Of a stretch of DNA of 64,000 bases, positions 1 to 14,400 are shown piece by piece; the first letter of the stretch is position 1; every line of letters starts with the position of its first letter. The stretch spans positions 1 through 64,000 of the forward strand of contig NC_089272.1 of assembly GCF_963678975.1 (NCBI RefSeq). The letters run 5' to 3'. The stretch comes from Dysidea avara (taxonomy: Eukaryota > Porifera > Demospongiae > Dictyoceratida > Dysideidae). Below the pieces are notes generated by a model, which saw nothing but the letters and a program-made list of their open reading frames with translations, was not told where the DNA came from and ran no database searches. Both the position numbers and the translations under genes were made by a program.

Positions 1-1167
1 CCTAACCCTAACCCTAACCCTAACCCTAACCCTAACCCTAACCCTAACCCTAACCCTAACCCTAACCCTAACCCTAACCCTAACCCTAACCCTAACCCTA
101 ACCCTAACCCTAACCCTAACCCTAACCCTAACCCTAACCCTAACCCTAACCCTAACCCTAACCCTAACCCTAACCCTAACCCTAACCCTAACCCTAACCC
201 TAACCCTAACCCTAACCCTAACCCTAACCCTAACCCTAACCCTAACCCTAACCCTAACCCTAACCCTAACCCTAACCCTAACCCTAACCCTAACCCTAAC
301 CCTAACCCTAACCCTAACCCTAACCCTAACCCTAACCCTAACCCTAACCCTAACCCTAACCCTAACCCTAACCCTAACCCTAACCCTAACCCTAACCCTA
401 ACCCTAACCCTAACCCTAACCCTAACCCTAACCCTAACCCTAACCCTAACCCTAACCCTAACCCTAACCCTAACCCTAACCCTAACCCTAACCCTAACCC
501 TAACCCTAACCCTAACCCTAACCCTAACCCTAACCCTAACCCTAACCCTAACCCTAACCCTAACCCTAACCCTAACCCTAACCCTAACCCTAACCCTAAC
601 CCTAACCCTAACCCTAACCCTAACCCTAACCCTAACCCTAACCCTAACCCTAACCCTAACCCTAACCCTAACCCTAACCCTAACCCTAACCCTAACCCTA
701 ACCCTAACCCTAACCCTAACCCTAACCCTAACCCTAACCCTAACCCTAACCCTAACCCTAACCCTAACCCTAACCCTAACCCTAACCCTAACCCTAACCC
801 TAACCCTAACCCTAACCCTAACCCTAACCCTAACCCTAACCCTAACCCTAACCCTAACCCTAACCCTAACCTAACCCTAACCCTAACCCTAACCCTAACC
901 CTAACCTAACCCTAACCCTAACCCTAACCTAACCTAACCCTAACCCTAACCCTAACCCTAACCCTAACCCTAACCCTAACCCTAACCCTAACCCTAACCC
1001 TAACCCTAACCCTAACCCTAACCCTAACCCTAACCCTAACCCTAACCCTAACCCTAACCCTAACCCTAACCCTAAGGCGGGAGTTGTAGCCTAACCCTAA
1101 CCCTAACCCTAACCCTAACCCTAACCCTAACCCTAACCCTAACCCTAACCCTAACCTAACCCTAACC

Positions 1168-1208
<41 letters not shown>

Positions 1209-1269
1209 CCCTAACCCTAACCCTAACCCTAACCCTAACCCTAACCCTAACCCTAACCTAACCCTAACC

Positions 1270-1309
<40 letters not shown>
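1..1309. repeat. Telomere, CCCTAA/TTAGGG repeat
   Basis: Perfect head-to-tail CCCTAA units run from the first base to about 868. Reading CCCTAA inward at the left end is the orientation of a genuine chromosome end. From about 868 to 1309 the array is degenerate: 5-bp-type units lacking one C, two TAAACCC units (near 1188 and 1288), and one non-telomeric interruption of about 16 bp at 1075-1090. The array stops abruptly before unique DNA at about 1310. The small ORF read through it on the minus strand is an artefact of the repeat. Confidence 0.99.
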
Positions 1310-1310
<1 letters not shown>

Positions 1311-1871
1311 GGTCTCCACTAGCAAAACCAGGGGATAATGGGGCTAGGAGAGGATTTGTCCTGTCATGTGGCAGTGATCTATAGATTCAGGTTGCAAGTG
1401 GACCCTAGTATGAATGTAGTAGCCAGCATCCGTGAAACAACATATAGACATATTTAGCAAAGAGGTGTGGTCATAACTGTGTGCCACATGTGTAAATTAC
1501 CGGCCATTTTTGTAGGGCAAAAGAAAGCAATGACAACTATAACTTAACAATGATAATAATGGGTAATTTGAGGTCTGAAACCATAAATAAACTTGGGCAT
1601 GGAATAATCAGCTACTTCCGAGAAAGCCTTGTACGTCCCTTAAAATATTTGTGACATTTGTTCGTGTGGTGTGGAATAGTATGTCTACAGTGGTATGTCA
1701 ATACGAGTCAAATTACATCGTGTTATATGTGTTGTTATTTGTAATACAGTCAAGCTGTTCTTCAACTTTTGTTGAGCGGAAAAGATGTTCAGGCAGAGGA
1801 GATGCACATCAGGTATGAAACTCACACACACACACAACACACACACAAGTACAACACATGTTAGCTATTAA
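1310..1871. other. Subtelomeric unique DNA, no gene seen
   Basis: AT-rich sequence with a short CA-rich run near 1823-1855. No coding pattern, RNA gene or transposon end was recognised before the MITE at 1872. Confidence 0.5.
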
Positions 1872-2296
1872 TAGGGACCCGCCGATTATGCTCATAATTT
1901 TACCAATTATGCTATGCTGCACTGCTCAAAAATTCACCTATTATGCTTAAATTAATGCTCGATTATGCTCAATGTTCATGCCTTAGTTCATATGCTTTGC
2001 TACTAGTTTAACACTGTATAGAAAAAAAAGGAGTGGCTGGAGCATAAATAATAAATTCTTGCTGCATATAAGAGAAAAGATCGATATACTCTAATAAAAC
2101 AGTCAGTTTGATGATTGTTCTATTAGAGTTACTGACTGCTCTATTAGAGTATATTGATCTTATTTGCAATTGTCATTTTTCCAGCAAGAATTTATACTAT
2201 CGTACAAATATTTAACCTATTATGCTGGCATTATGCTCAATGCTTTTAGGTACCTATTATGCTCAAAATTATGCCAGCATAATCGGCGGGTCCCTA
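1872..2296. mobile_element. Non-autonomous hAT-like element (MITE) with 8-bp target duplication
   Basis: The element begins TAGGGACCCGCCGATTATGC and ends with the inverse complement (GCATAATCGGCGGGTCCCTA up to base changes). It is flanked on both sides by GCTATTAA (1864-1871 and 2297-2304). Eight-base target duplications and TAGGG-type ends are characteristic of hAT transposons. The interior holds repeated TTATGCT motifs and two copies of a CTCTATTAGAGT-type motif. It has no coding capacity. A related copy lies at 10360-10803. Confidence 0.85.
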
Positions 2297-2419
2297 GCTA
2301 TTAAGCTCAAAGGATATGGTGTGGATGGCTGATTGCTTCAAAAGTTTCGATGTTTCCTTGTTGGCAGGCACCAGCATGTGCATGATCTTTGTCTTCATTG
2401 GCAAGAGTAAATATATAAT

Positions 2420-3275
2420 AGTGTCCCACAGGGATTGGTGCTTAGCCCTCTGTTGTTTGCCCTGTATGTAAATGAATTGTCATGTATAGTTTCCAGTCAC
2501 TTTTAATGTTTGCCAATAACGTTAAGCTTTATCTGATTATTCACTCTCCTGAAGAATGTTTGCAGTTACAACATGATACCGGTATAGATATTCTTGAACA
2601 ATAGTCTGAAAAATGGCTTTTGTCTTTTAATGTCGTAAAATCTTACATAATGGTAATCCTGCTGCTAACTACAACCACGAGTATACCCGTTATACTTGAA
2701 CTTTTAGTGGACACATGTGATCTGGAAATTTGATGCTGAAGTTCCACATTCACACAGATTTTACTGTAAATAAGGCTAACCATATTTTTAGGTCTCATTT
2801 CTATAAAGTATTTGAATGTAAGGACTCGGATATTATGTTTAAACTATAAAAAATCCCTAGTGCATCCACTGCTTGAGTATAATAATGCAATTTGGGGACC
2901 ATATTACATATGGATAAACATAGAAGCTATACAATGAAGAGCTACTAGAATGATTACCACCTGTCGTGATTTGTCATATTATGATCGATTGCACTATTTA
3001 AATTTATCATCTTTACAGTACCGAAGGCTCAGAGGAGATCTACTACTTTTGTACCAAATGATCAATAATTTCTATAACATATACAGAGAGCTTTTTGCTA
3101 TTCTCCAAAATCACAACAAGAAGAGGACACAACATGAGATTATTCAAGCCACATATAAATTGCTTATCAAGATCATCTTTCTTCTCAGTTAGAGTGATTA
3201 ACGGTTGAAATTCTTTATCGCAATCAGTGATTGACTCCAAATCCCCTAAGAAAATCAGCTAGACTTAAGTGGTCT
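2420..3275 (+). pseudogene. Decayed LINE reverse transcriptase, 3' half
   Basis: Plus-strand frames, with stops and frameshifts between them, give a recognisable non-LTR reverse transcriptase tail. Near 2428 the translation resembles the [12 protein letters not shown] block (VPQGLVLSPLLFALYVNEL). Near 2505 there is a damaged FADD-type active site (FADNVKLY). At 2950-3070 come the RATRMI, LSYYDRLHYLNLSSL and RRLRGDLLLLY blocks typical of CR1/L2-like C-termini. Near 3186 the FFSVRVIN end block follows. It is not functional. The fragment at 42090-42640 is from a related element on the other strand. Confidence 0.85.
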
Positions 3276-5418
3276 GCTTTTCCCAAGCACAATGGCAATC
3301 TGTATGTGAGGGTTGGGGCCTTAATGGAGCTCTGGTCAGCCTGGGGTTGGCTGTATGTGGCTGTACAGCTCCATATGGTGTTGAATAAAGACCTGTGCTG
3401 TAAATTTCCTTTCATTCAGCCAGTTTTGACTCTGAGATCTAAATGGCCCATAACTGGCCCAACTCATCATGTCTTCCTCTTCAATTGTTTAACAGCTTCT
3501 TGCCCTTCTTCTAGGCCCCCACCCTTTTGGAGCTTGCCTGATACAGGAGCGTACCGAGGGAGTTTCCAAACAGTAGCATATCATTCCTGAACTGAAGTGA
3601 TGCTGGCGGATATTTCTACCTCAGATGTTGGGAAGGGTGTACCTCTCACCTCAGTCTGGGTTCTAGAAGTATTTCAATTGTAGCTATGGTGATAGTACAT
3701 CTTCCATAGTTCATGGGCAATGCATGGTTCTATAAGGCTAAAGTCTTTGTACTGATGCAGGTATCACACAATACTGTACAAAAGGGACAATTGCGCATGC
3801 CTTGTATGATATGACAGTTAGGGTAGTCTTGTGAGAGACTCAGAGATGCATGCATCTATATCAATCAGTTAGTATGTGTGATAGATCTCAAAGTGACAGC
3901 TTACCTACTACCCAGAATGTTAATACATACATAGCTTTAGTCATGGATAAAGTGTCCCATTATTTCACATATCTTTTGCAATTTTTATCTCTCAGTATTT
4001 TCATTGTAGTATCTAAATGCAGCCGCCAATGTGTCCATTTCATCTCACAAAGTAAGATGTTCATTTATTCAGTCCAGCAGCCACCACTGGCTTTCTATTA
4101 TACAGATCAGAGTCTCCTTCCTGTGTCATATCAAGGCTATATGCCTGTGCCTTGGCCTGTTATCACTGATTGGTAATGGACCTTTCACCTATGGTGTTCA
4201 AGGAATCTCTGATGTTGTAGTGACTCAGCCTACATTGCAGCATGACTCCATCTAGCCTTAGAAGTTGAACTGGCTACTGAAGCATTTGGGCAGTGGACTA
4301 GCAGTGCCTGCAACAGTTTCATGTAACTACTCTGTCAATTGGCATAACTAGCTACATAGCTATATGTACTTTACTTCTCTTTGTATCATATGCAAGGCTG
4401 CGAACAAATTAGGATATTAGCTTACTTCAGAGTCGCCCAGACTCCCTGCTCCATATACCTACTACCATGGTGTACCCTCTGCCAAACCCTGGCACCAGAT
4501 AGATGATTTTAATTTACCCTAGAGATCACCAGATGAGTGGCTTTGCCTTAGAGATCACCAGATGGATGGTTTTACCTAGAGATCACCAGATGAGTAGCTG
4601 TATCCCCTGAATCTGCCAATAATAAATGAGGTATATAGGGATCTAAGCAGTAAAAAGCAGTGAAACAAGTAGTGAAATATAATAATAGCTATCGTGAAGT
4701 TACAGGTATCTGCCGGGTGCTCTTACAATAGCGTAAGCACTTTATATAATTCTATAGCATCTAACTATGCTGCTCACGGAAAGTGTTGATATGGAAAATT
4801 AATGCCTCGATGATGGTTTCATTGTATGAAGAAGCTTAAGATGATGACTAGCCTGACTGAAGATAAAAGGAAAGACAAGGTGCAGAAGGCACACACTAGT
4901 CAGAACCCCAAAATGCACATGCCACTGGTGACTTTGTCATTGTGGTGTAAAATGATGGCAGTGCACTGCTTTGTTTGCCCTCCAGCTTTATGACTGGCTG
5001 GCAGACAAAAATTTTGAGCTACGGTGATTTTTTAAAATTCTATATCCAGCTGCCTGTAAGTATTTTCTAGCTGTATTGGATGTTAGATGGACTAATATTA
5101 TTCATAAAGGTGATTTTCTTCATGTAAGACATCTTGATGATTTTTAAAAGTGGCATTTTAGGTGGCACACATCACTTTAGGGGCGATCTCTACTTAAACA
5201 GTACAGTAGTGTTGTTTGATTACTATTGTTGCCAGCTAGACATCCATTTACACATGTAGACATTCATAGAATAGGTTTAAGTTTAAGATTGTGTCTCCCT
5301 TTGAACTAAGTTAATTAAACACTCGTGTTGTGTTAATTCTGTCTCTGACAGTATGTCATCTAAAATATTAGTAATACAAAACAAAACTGTATAATATAGC
5401 TAGTATAATAAAACATGA
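3276..5418. other. Intergenic DNA, no gene supported
   Basis: Several short ORFs lie here (for example 3231-3590 and 3850-4255), but none shows a recognisable domain or exon structure. The segment 3276-3420 may be a LINE 3' untranslated region. A 29-bp tandem repeat lies at 4521-4606. Confidence 0.4.
4521..4606. repeat. 29-bp tandem repeat, three copies
   Basis: AGAGATCACCAGATG recurs at 4521, 4550 and 4578 with similar following sequence. A fourth degenerate copy (ACCAGATAGATG) precedes it near 4494. Confidence 0.75.
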
Positions 5419-8400
5419 CTAAACCAACACAACAGTGACATAGTGACTGTTAATATCCAGGATAAGTGACCATTTCAGTATCCTGGGCTGCACGTTGACC
5501 AGTGCACTCACATATCCTAGGAAATACACAATGCTATGGAGTACACAACATGATATAACATACTTGAGGAGGTGGATGGTCTCATAGATACAGAACACAA
5601 TCACCCAGACTAGTAGTGCAACCAGCCACACTACCCACACTGCCAGTGGTGGTATAATCAAGAACACTCCTAAAGTGACATTAACAAGTCCAGCAATCAC
5701 AGTAAAGTAACCAGTAGATTTGTGCCACAGCTCCCAGCAATAACGATTCCTTGTAGTTTTGTTTTCATCTGGTTTATGAGGACGGCTACAATATGCAATA
5801 TATATACAACAGTAGTTTGAAAGGTAATGAATCTAGTCAATCTACTTATGTATAATATTATATAGGCTAGTTGTTCAATGTTAACCTAGTAAGCTAACTA
5901 CATGCAAGGAAACCATATAATTAATTATGTGATTGCAATTGTAATTATTCTGGAAATATCAGTTTGTACTGTCTTCCCAGTACAATAAACCATTCATAAA
6001 AGTAAGTGTTAAACACTATATAATTATTGTAAACACTAATGTCACTCCCTTTTCATTGCTGACCACAAAGCAAGCTCATAGCACTGAATACACATGTAAT
6101 AATAACTCACAGGAATCCATTGATAGGCTGTTGAACAGCAAATATCTGAAGAATGATACCAATAATGGCATGGGGAAAGTTGGGCTTGCCACTGACAAGA
6201 AGCACAATCACAAAACCAGCAGAAGACATTGCCAAAGCTAATAGTTGAAGGACCACATGTATTACCAGCCATTTTTGTGACTGTCCACAACGATAGTATC
6301 GAGCCACCAACACTCCAGTAGGGAACAGCATACCCCAGGCAACAGACAACAAGATACCATGAAGATGGAGGTAGCTAAACCACACAGCAGGACAGTCTCC
6401 AGACAAATCTTGGGAGCTCACAGGGTCTCCTGTTAGTATCCAAACATCATTGAACAGTTTTGAACTATAAATTAATTATTATTATTCACAGATTCATCTG
6501 ATGCTTGTAAGACAACTCACTCAGAGAGTCTTGCTCCACCAAACATTACAATTTGTCGTATCTCCTGTTCATTTAGCTGATTCTCAGAGTCACGTACAAT
6601 AATTGTAGTAATACCACCACCCATGGAGTGACCATACCGTCGCTGAGGTAGATCTTCAGTTACATCTGTGCCATTTGGAAGACGACGAGAGTAAGGTAAT
6701 ACTAACTTGCGACTCCAAGATTCATCATCAGCATCAACAACAAATAATTCATTTTCTGGGTAGCGTGGGCCCTGTATGTCACACAATCTAATGAATATAA
6801 CAACTAGCCAACTACTAACTGATATAATTTGTTCCACTATCCCATTATCAAACCTATCATCTCCACCATATAACACACCCATCCCCAGCAAACCAGGAAG
6901 TGGTGACATTGCTCCATTTGCCCTACAGAGTAGTGTTTCAGATTACTACACATTATTGCAACACTTAGTACCTGGGGGTGACACAGCGAGGTAACAGTGT
7001 CCATTCTTTTTCATCTCCATTAAACACCCATGAGTCTTCAGCTGGACAAGGACCACCTCCAACTCCACCACGCAGACAACCACCATGAAACACAAGCTGT
7101 TCATCATTAGTCATTGCATATGCTTCTAGGCAACGAGCATGTGGCAGGAATGGGTGGTATTGGTTGAGTCCAACTCCATCGTGAACTTTCTCCCACCTGT
7201 AAAAATGGTGTGGTGTTTGGGTAACAATGATATGGTAATGTGGTACATCATCTCTTGTAATCCAAACTCTTGTAACATAATACTCTTATTATTTGGCTAC
7301 TAAACATACACGATAACATGTTCTATTATTAATCAACAAAGCCCATCTGGGGCATAAAGGCTGATGTAAAATTACATAATACATGTAATAACAATTGTAA
7401 AACGGTTCGACATTCCACAATGCTGGCAAATTTTTTCAATCAGATATAATTTTTGGGAAAAATAAAAACTATCTGTTGGTGTTTTGTAATGTAAGAACTT
7501 GCAGTTATGATTATTCTTGTTGTCAAAGGCGTGCTGCTAGGAGGTAGGTATTTATTCTTGGTAGTCAGCATAAGCCATTCTTTCCTGCCAGAGCTGTTTC
7601 AATATTATATATACAACACAATTAACACATCTAAGAACAATCAAAAGCAAAAACAAGACTACAATTCTAATAATAAATACACAGATTTAACAACTTCAGA
7701 ACAATGATACATCTGAATTTAAAACTATGAATTGCAATAGATATACAGCATTAATTCTGTGCACTTCCTCTATTTTATTACATTTACACATGCATCTAAG
7801 CTCAATGTCAATAGCTTCTCAACAGCAACAAAGCCAATCAAATTGAAAGTAGGGGCATCAGTTCAGGGGAATTAGCTGTATGACATTTTTAATCTGAGTT
7901 CAGGCCACGCAGTCTGGGGGTGAAACTTCATTTCCAAAGATAGCGTGGAACTATGGCCCCTATTTACATACACAGAACCATATCTCCGTACAAGAATCCA
8001 TACAAACACAATATACAATCTCTCCTGAGGCTGCACCACAAACATCAACCCAAAAGCACCTGTAATATTATTCCTGCTTAGTCCCTGCAAGTGAAATTTT
8101 GTTGTTTAAATTTTCAAGCTGGAGTCTGGGATGTAAGAAGATGAAACTACCACACCTGCGATACTACATGATGGCCAAGATGATAGTTTTGACAGCAGCA
8201 GTATAGAGGGCAATCTCACTGCAGTGTTCCAGTGTCAACTGGTGACTACCAATAATTCATTTAATTTGAAATATAGTGTTAAGAACTTGGTCAGAGTCGA
8301 GACTGATTTATGGAGTAAAGCAAGACCTTAGACATACAGCAGAAACAAATATAATGGTTGGTCACTGGACATTTGCCGTACAAACAGCATAAATGTCAGA

Positions 8401-11400
8401 ACATAATGAGATACTCTAATAAACAGTCACAGCCACACGTGTATATCACAACAACAACAAAAATTAACTATTGCAATCAAAAATTATAGATTTAAAAATG
8501 AAGTATAGGGTTGACTCCAGTGATGAAACAAAATATATGAATGATGGTAGCTACAATACTAGCATTATTAGTACAGTGGAAACTGTGGTAAGCCACAAAA
8601 TAAGATTCATTGAAGCCATAGACTATTATCTTTGTGTAATTGATAGCCACAAAATCAGCAAACTGCAGTTGATGAGATTAGCAAATGTGTTTAGTAAGCT
8701 AAATCACTTGTGAGAAATGCCTGTGGGGCAAAGTATCAGGATCGGTATCGGCCATTTCCGGCCTCAAATGTATCGGTATCAGATCAGTAGTGAAAAAATG
8801 GTATCGGTACATCACTACCAGAATACACTTACCGTAATTCACTTTATTTTCATGCAAAAACATTTTGCGATAAAGAATTTTTGTGTAAAATATTTTCGTA
8901 TCATTCCATAAATGACTGCTTTATTAGAAATTTTTGTACAAGTACTTGCATACGAAAATTATTTTAAAATGAAAAAAAGCTAATTACGGCACTACCCAGT
9001 CCACCTGAAAACCATTCAGAAAGCATTGCACAAAATATACGCAAAAAGTTGAATGTAATATGTAAATATATAGCTACTAAATGGCTGTGGTCCCCAAATC
9101 TCTTGCTCCATGTTCTAACATGCACCCTCTACCTCTGTCCAATGAAAGTTAACTCTACACTTGCATGGTAAACAATTACAATTAGACGGTCCAATATAGA
9201 GTATTGCTTTCACAGACTTGACACACATCAACCCACAAAACCTTCAGTTAGCTGTGTATTCTGTAGTCTATGTAATAATAGACATTAGCTGACAATCTAA
9301 TAGCTGAAACCAAGACCTATTGAACTCACAAGGTTAACACTTTGAAAGGTATACTTTAAGTGATGTATATTTTAAGGAACACCAGTGGCCAAAAGGACTA
9401 GAAATGGTACGTTAACGTGTTTAGTTTTGAGACACATCTGCTGTTGTCTATTTAAACCCACAAGTCAACATTACCTCTATACGTTTATTCCTCTCCGACT
9501 CAGAGTAATTCATTAAAAAGACAACAGCAGATGTGTCTCAAAACTAAACACATTAACGTACCATTTCTAGTCCTAGAGCAAGTCATCCTACCATCGATGC
9601 TGTGGGCTTATTACTTGGCAGTGATAACAAAGATTGGCTGGTATTTATCCGGGACTCTCTACAAAAGTATAGTAATCATCGAAGTCTCTATATTTTTATT
9701 CTCCAATGCCTTTTAACCTTTGATCTATGCTGAATAATATCTTTACACTTACAGTTGCACCCACCAAACAAGCCCAGTGACCACATGTATATCATGCAAT
9801 GTCTATTTCACAGTTGCTACACATTCCTTACATATAAAAGGCATTGTCATCGAGTGTGCTATTTTCATCGAAGGCAATCTTGAACATATCACCCAATCTC
9901 TTTCCAGTCTCATCTTTGTTGTTGAAACCAAACCCAACATAGAAGGAGTATCCAGTATTGGGGTAGATACCACCATGTCCTCCATATCTAACTTCAGGGC
10001 TAGTCCCTACCACATTCAACTTGTGCCACTCTGGCATGATAGTAGTAAGTGATGTCTCTTCATTAGATTCTCCAGCAATACCAACACCAAAATCCATTAC
10101 CCACACATCATTAAAATCTTCACCGTCAGAATTCGTCCCCATTGCTATAACAAACCAACCAAGTTCATCAATGACTCCAGTCACCATGAAGGCTCTTCCA
10201 TCAGGAGTGTCAGCAGGAGTGCCTTCAGGAGTAGTAAAATTCAACTGTATAACAACAACAGCATTACAAATACATTGATAACATATAAGACATGTGATAC
10301 TTAAGCAGTCAGTAAACCTTAATTGTGACTTAAACCATATCAAACTTTCTATTGAGAATTAGACCCCGGCCTATTATGCTCTCAAAATTTTACCTCTTAT
10401 GCTTTTGAGCAGTGCTCAAACATCAAGCCTATTGTGCTCAAAATTATGCTTTCAACATCAAGATTATGCTCAAGAGCTGACTGTTATATTAGAGTAAATT
10501 AGTGTTTCATGACTGCTGTATTTGAGTAAGTGACTGCTCTATTAGAGTATCTCAATTTTACTTCTGCTATGTGTGAATAACCAACCAAGAAACATTTAAT
10601 TAAGTTATATTACATGTTTTCAAGTATGAAATGCAGTTATAGTACATATTGGCTGTGATCATTGTCTTTCTTTCAAGCATGCACATTGTGCATTTTAATT
10701 AATCTTTCAAATACCGTCCCTATTACGTATGCTAGCATTATGCTTGATGCTTTTGCTCTCCTATTATACTTTAAATCATGCTGGCATAATCGGCTGGGGC
10801 CTATTGAGAATTGTAAACCGAAGTGGTCTAAAATAAAATTTTACATAACATCAAGTTTTACTATTAGATCTAACAGTTTAAAATCAACTCCATGTCATTT
10901 TGGTATTCATAGCTTAGCAAAACCAGTTGATTGAAAAACTTTGTCGACAGCCATCATTTCTTGTCTTATGTAAAATTTGTACTAACTACAAAAAACACAA
11001 AAAAGCAGTCATTACTGAGCACCCATAATCTCTACAGCACATTATACAAAAAATTAAAGCCCTTGAATTGCTCTTTACAGTTCCACCCGAAGTAATGCTC
11101 TATCATTACCATAGTAACATTTATTTACTATTGATTACAACATAATATGCACCCCATGCAATTTCCTATTGGAAAATTTAATTACTCAGGTGGTCCAAAA
11201 GGCAAGCTGTTACCCTCAACCGAATTCACTAAACTTGGTATCATTCTACGTGTCAACACTTGTTGCTTAAGAATCCGCCTGGAGTAAGTGTCTAACCAAA
11301 TATTATGTTGAGTTACATTGTAAAACATCAAAAAAACAGGGTTTCCCATTGTTCTATTACGTATCTGAACACGTAATTTGGCGATACAAGGCCTTTTCTC

Positions 11401-14400
11401 TCACAAACTCCTGTATATCACTCGTTTCACCATAGATCAAGGGTTCTGATGAGCCATACCAGATCTCCGTAAATTAAACTATATATGCAGAAGTTATGGC
11501 ACCATATTTAATAGACGGTGTCATTTTCACATATTTTTTATTATACTATGGATTTTATAATGTACGGTTAAGTTGACAAATATTTTGATGTGCTGTAAGC
11601 AAAGAAGTATGGTTTGGTAAATAGAGTGGCTTAAACTTATTGCAACTTTTATGCTGCAGACAGGTATGTTGTTTATCAATAGTGAATGTGATCAAGGGAA
11701 GTAAGACCTACGCATGTTTGCTGTAAAAAATTCACTTGGAATGGGAGTCTTCATACTGAATGTGTCCAGTTATTTCTTTGTATGGTACAGCCAGAATTTT
11801 CAAGGGAAAATTTTTTTTGTGAATTTCACTATGGCACATATTCACAGTGTTGGGCAAGTTACTTTGTAAAAGTAACTAGTTACATATTACATATTACTTA
11901 CAACTGAACTATTTAGTTACAGTTACATATCACCCATAAATAAAGTAACTATAATAATATTACATATTATATTACTTTGTGTCCACAGCCTTAAGCTGTC
12001 ACGTGTCAAACTACCGCTTTATCCCATGACATGATTGCGTTGTTGAACAATGTGCAAATCTTGGTTGTAAGTAAGAAGCTGGTGAATAAACTTCATTCAT
12101 TAGGCTTCGTTACTTCGTTGTGGCTAGGCGTTACTCAGAGGATAACTAACGAGATTAGTAACTTCATTACTTGTGGTAATAATATTATGTAATATTAGAC
12201 TCGTTACAGTAACTATATTACTTAGGTAACGTGTTACATTTGTAAGTAAAGTAATTTGAGTTATATTACCCGTTTTTATAGCGTATTTCGTTATATTACT
12301 TAGTTACCACAAAAGTAATAATATTACATAACGCATTACTTATGTAACGCATTACTCCCAACACTGCATATTCATTAATTTTATTAAAAACACATAATTA
12401 GAAAATACGTCATGGAGAGCAGGCATGGGGGACATGGGTGTTAAATTGCATATAATTATAGTTGTTGTGTAGTTGTCAAGTTATAGTTGGTGGTTATTAA
12501 GTTGTAGTTAGCTTGTTTTGGTTGTAGTTGACCTTGTTAGTGGTAGAATCAGTCATACCACACACTGCTGGGGTGTAGTCTATGACTAATTTAGAAGAAA
12601 CGTAGAGTAGCAGTAGCAGAGATAGTAGTGAAGATGAGAAAGACAAGTTTTTAAATGAAACGGATGTACCTGATGGGTAGGGAACCAAGCAGCCTTAAAA
12701 TTCCTGAACTGAAGCGCTGGCTTCAATGCCAAAGGGCAGATGTGTATGATGTCATTGGTGCTGAATGTGGATGTCCTGCTGGAAAAGGGCCTACTAGCTG
12801 GAAGCTGAAAGCATATTGCAGCAGTCTGCTATGCATTAGAAAAGTTTAGCCATTTAGGGCAACTACCTGAATTCCTGACTAGCACTGATAGGCAGCAACA
12901 GTGGCACAGGCCACATCTGGGAAAGTTGAACATTGTACCAGTCCACCATGTAGTTGAATGAGAGGAGATCAGAGATTTTGAAGCAGTCTACCAAAGGCTT
13001 GAGTCACACCAACCAGAGGATCATGAGCTTAACCAAGATGCAATAGAAGAGTTGCATTGTGACTTATTAGAAAACAACCATTTGTGTCTTTTCTTAGATA
13101 TTTTAATCACATTTGTAGACAAGATAACACATGACCACTGTTACTCGTCACCCCCAGGGAAGTGTTTGGTAGAAAATCAGCACATCACTTCAAGCAATTT
13201 CCAGGGAAGGTAACAGTGAAGAAATCTGCATATGATATATACATGCATCGAGCACATGCAGTAGTTGTAGTCATTAGCAGGATAGGGAGTGAAGAGATAT
13301 AGCTATGTAGTGTAGCTGTAGGGTTATTACTTTACAGCACTTTTATATAAACATACATATTAACTGAGCTGCAGGCACCCTATATACCAATGGGACCCTG
13401 TGGGTATTGATCAGTTTGTGGTTAATTGATTATGATTAGCTTTGGCCCCCACACTCTGAAAATAGTTCCTATCAGCGTTGAAACTGGGTCACTACTGCTG
13501 ACCCGGATGACTCACTGACCCGGATAGCAATCTAGATCAGACCCGGATGTGACCCGGATTAATTAAAGCCGAGGCGTGCGATAAGAGATATGTTTCGGGT
13601 AGTCTCAAGCGAGCAAGAATACATTTTGAGCATTCGATTCGTGTTGAGTAAACGAGTAGTTATAACCAAGCCGGTAAATCTAAAATATAAAATCAGTCAG
13701 TGGGTTTTGGTTCCACGTAGCTACTGCGACCGTATATCTATGCTGCGACTGAGTTTACAGACAGCAATTGGGTGTGGCTTCGTGCATACCCAGTATTACA
13801 ATTTCCCGATATATTGAAGTGGGTGTGGCTCACAAAAGTACTTATCCTGCTGCAAGACTTGACTATATAGAACTCTTACAATAATCGATTAGTGGGCGTG
13901 GCTCCACGTAAGCTTGCAGACAGCCAACGGACACAGTTTCGTGCTAAAGACTGCACTTACTAATAAATGGGTGTGGCTGAACATATATTTGTAATGCGAT
14001 AAGTGGGCGTGGCTCATGAAAGAGCTACGCGATAGCGTTTATAAGTTTCCATGTCATCAAACTAACAATTTCGTTTCTTACGTGATCCAATCCAGGCAGA
14101 CCCGGATAATTTGTAAACCGGGTCGGACCCGGATGACCCAGAGAAAATATGACCCGGATGACCCGACCTGGTTTCAACACTGGTTCCTATGTCCTTGACT
14201 AGCAAACACCAAAGATACAAAAGAGTTCCGCAGAAATTTTTCAGATTATATTTTATCATGATAAGGGAATTACTCATTCATTGTTCTATGTATGTGTAGA
14301 CAATAATTACAATCACACAGTACATTAATAGATACGTACCTCTTTCCAGGTATTGTCACTTAAATCAAATGCCCAGGTGTCATTAAGTGTACCTCCTTCT

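Noticed and set aside
924..1325. 133-residue ORF of alternating Arg/Val and Gly/Leu
   Set aside because: Pure read-through of the telomere repeat.
8471..8713. 80-residue plus ORF within the kelch gene intron
   Set aside because: AT-rich, no domain, no neighbouring exon in phase.
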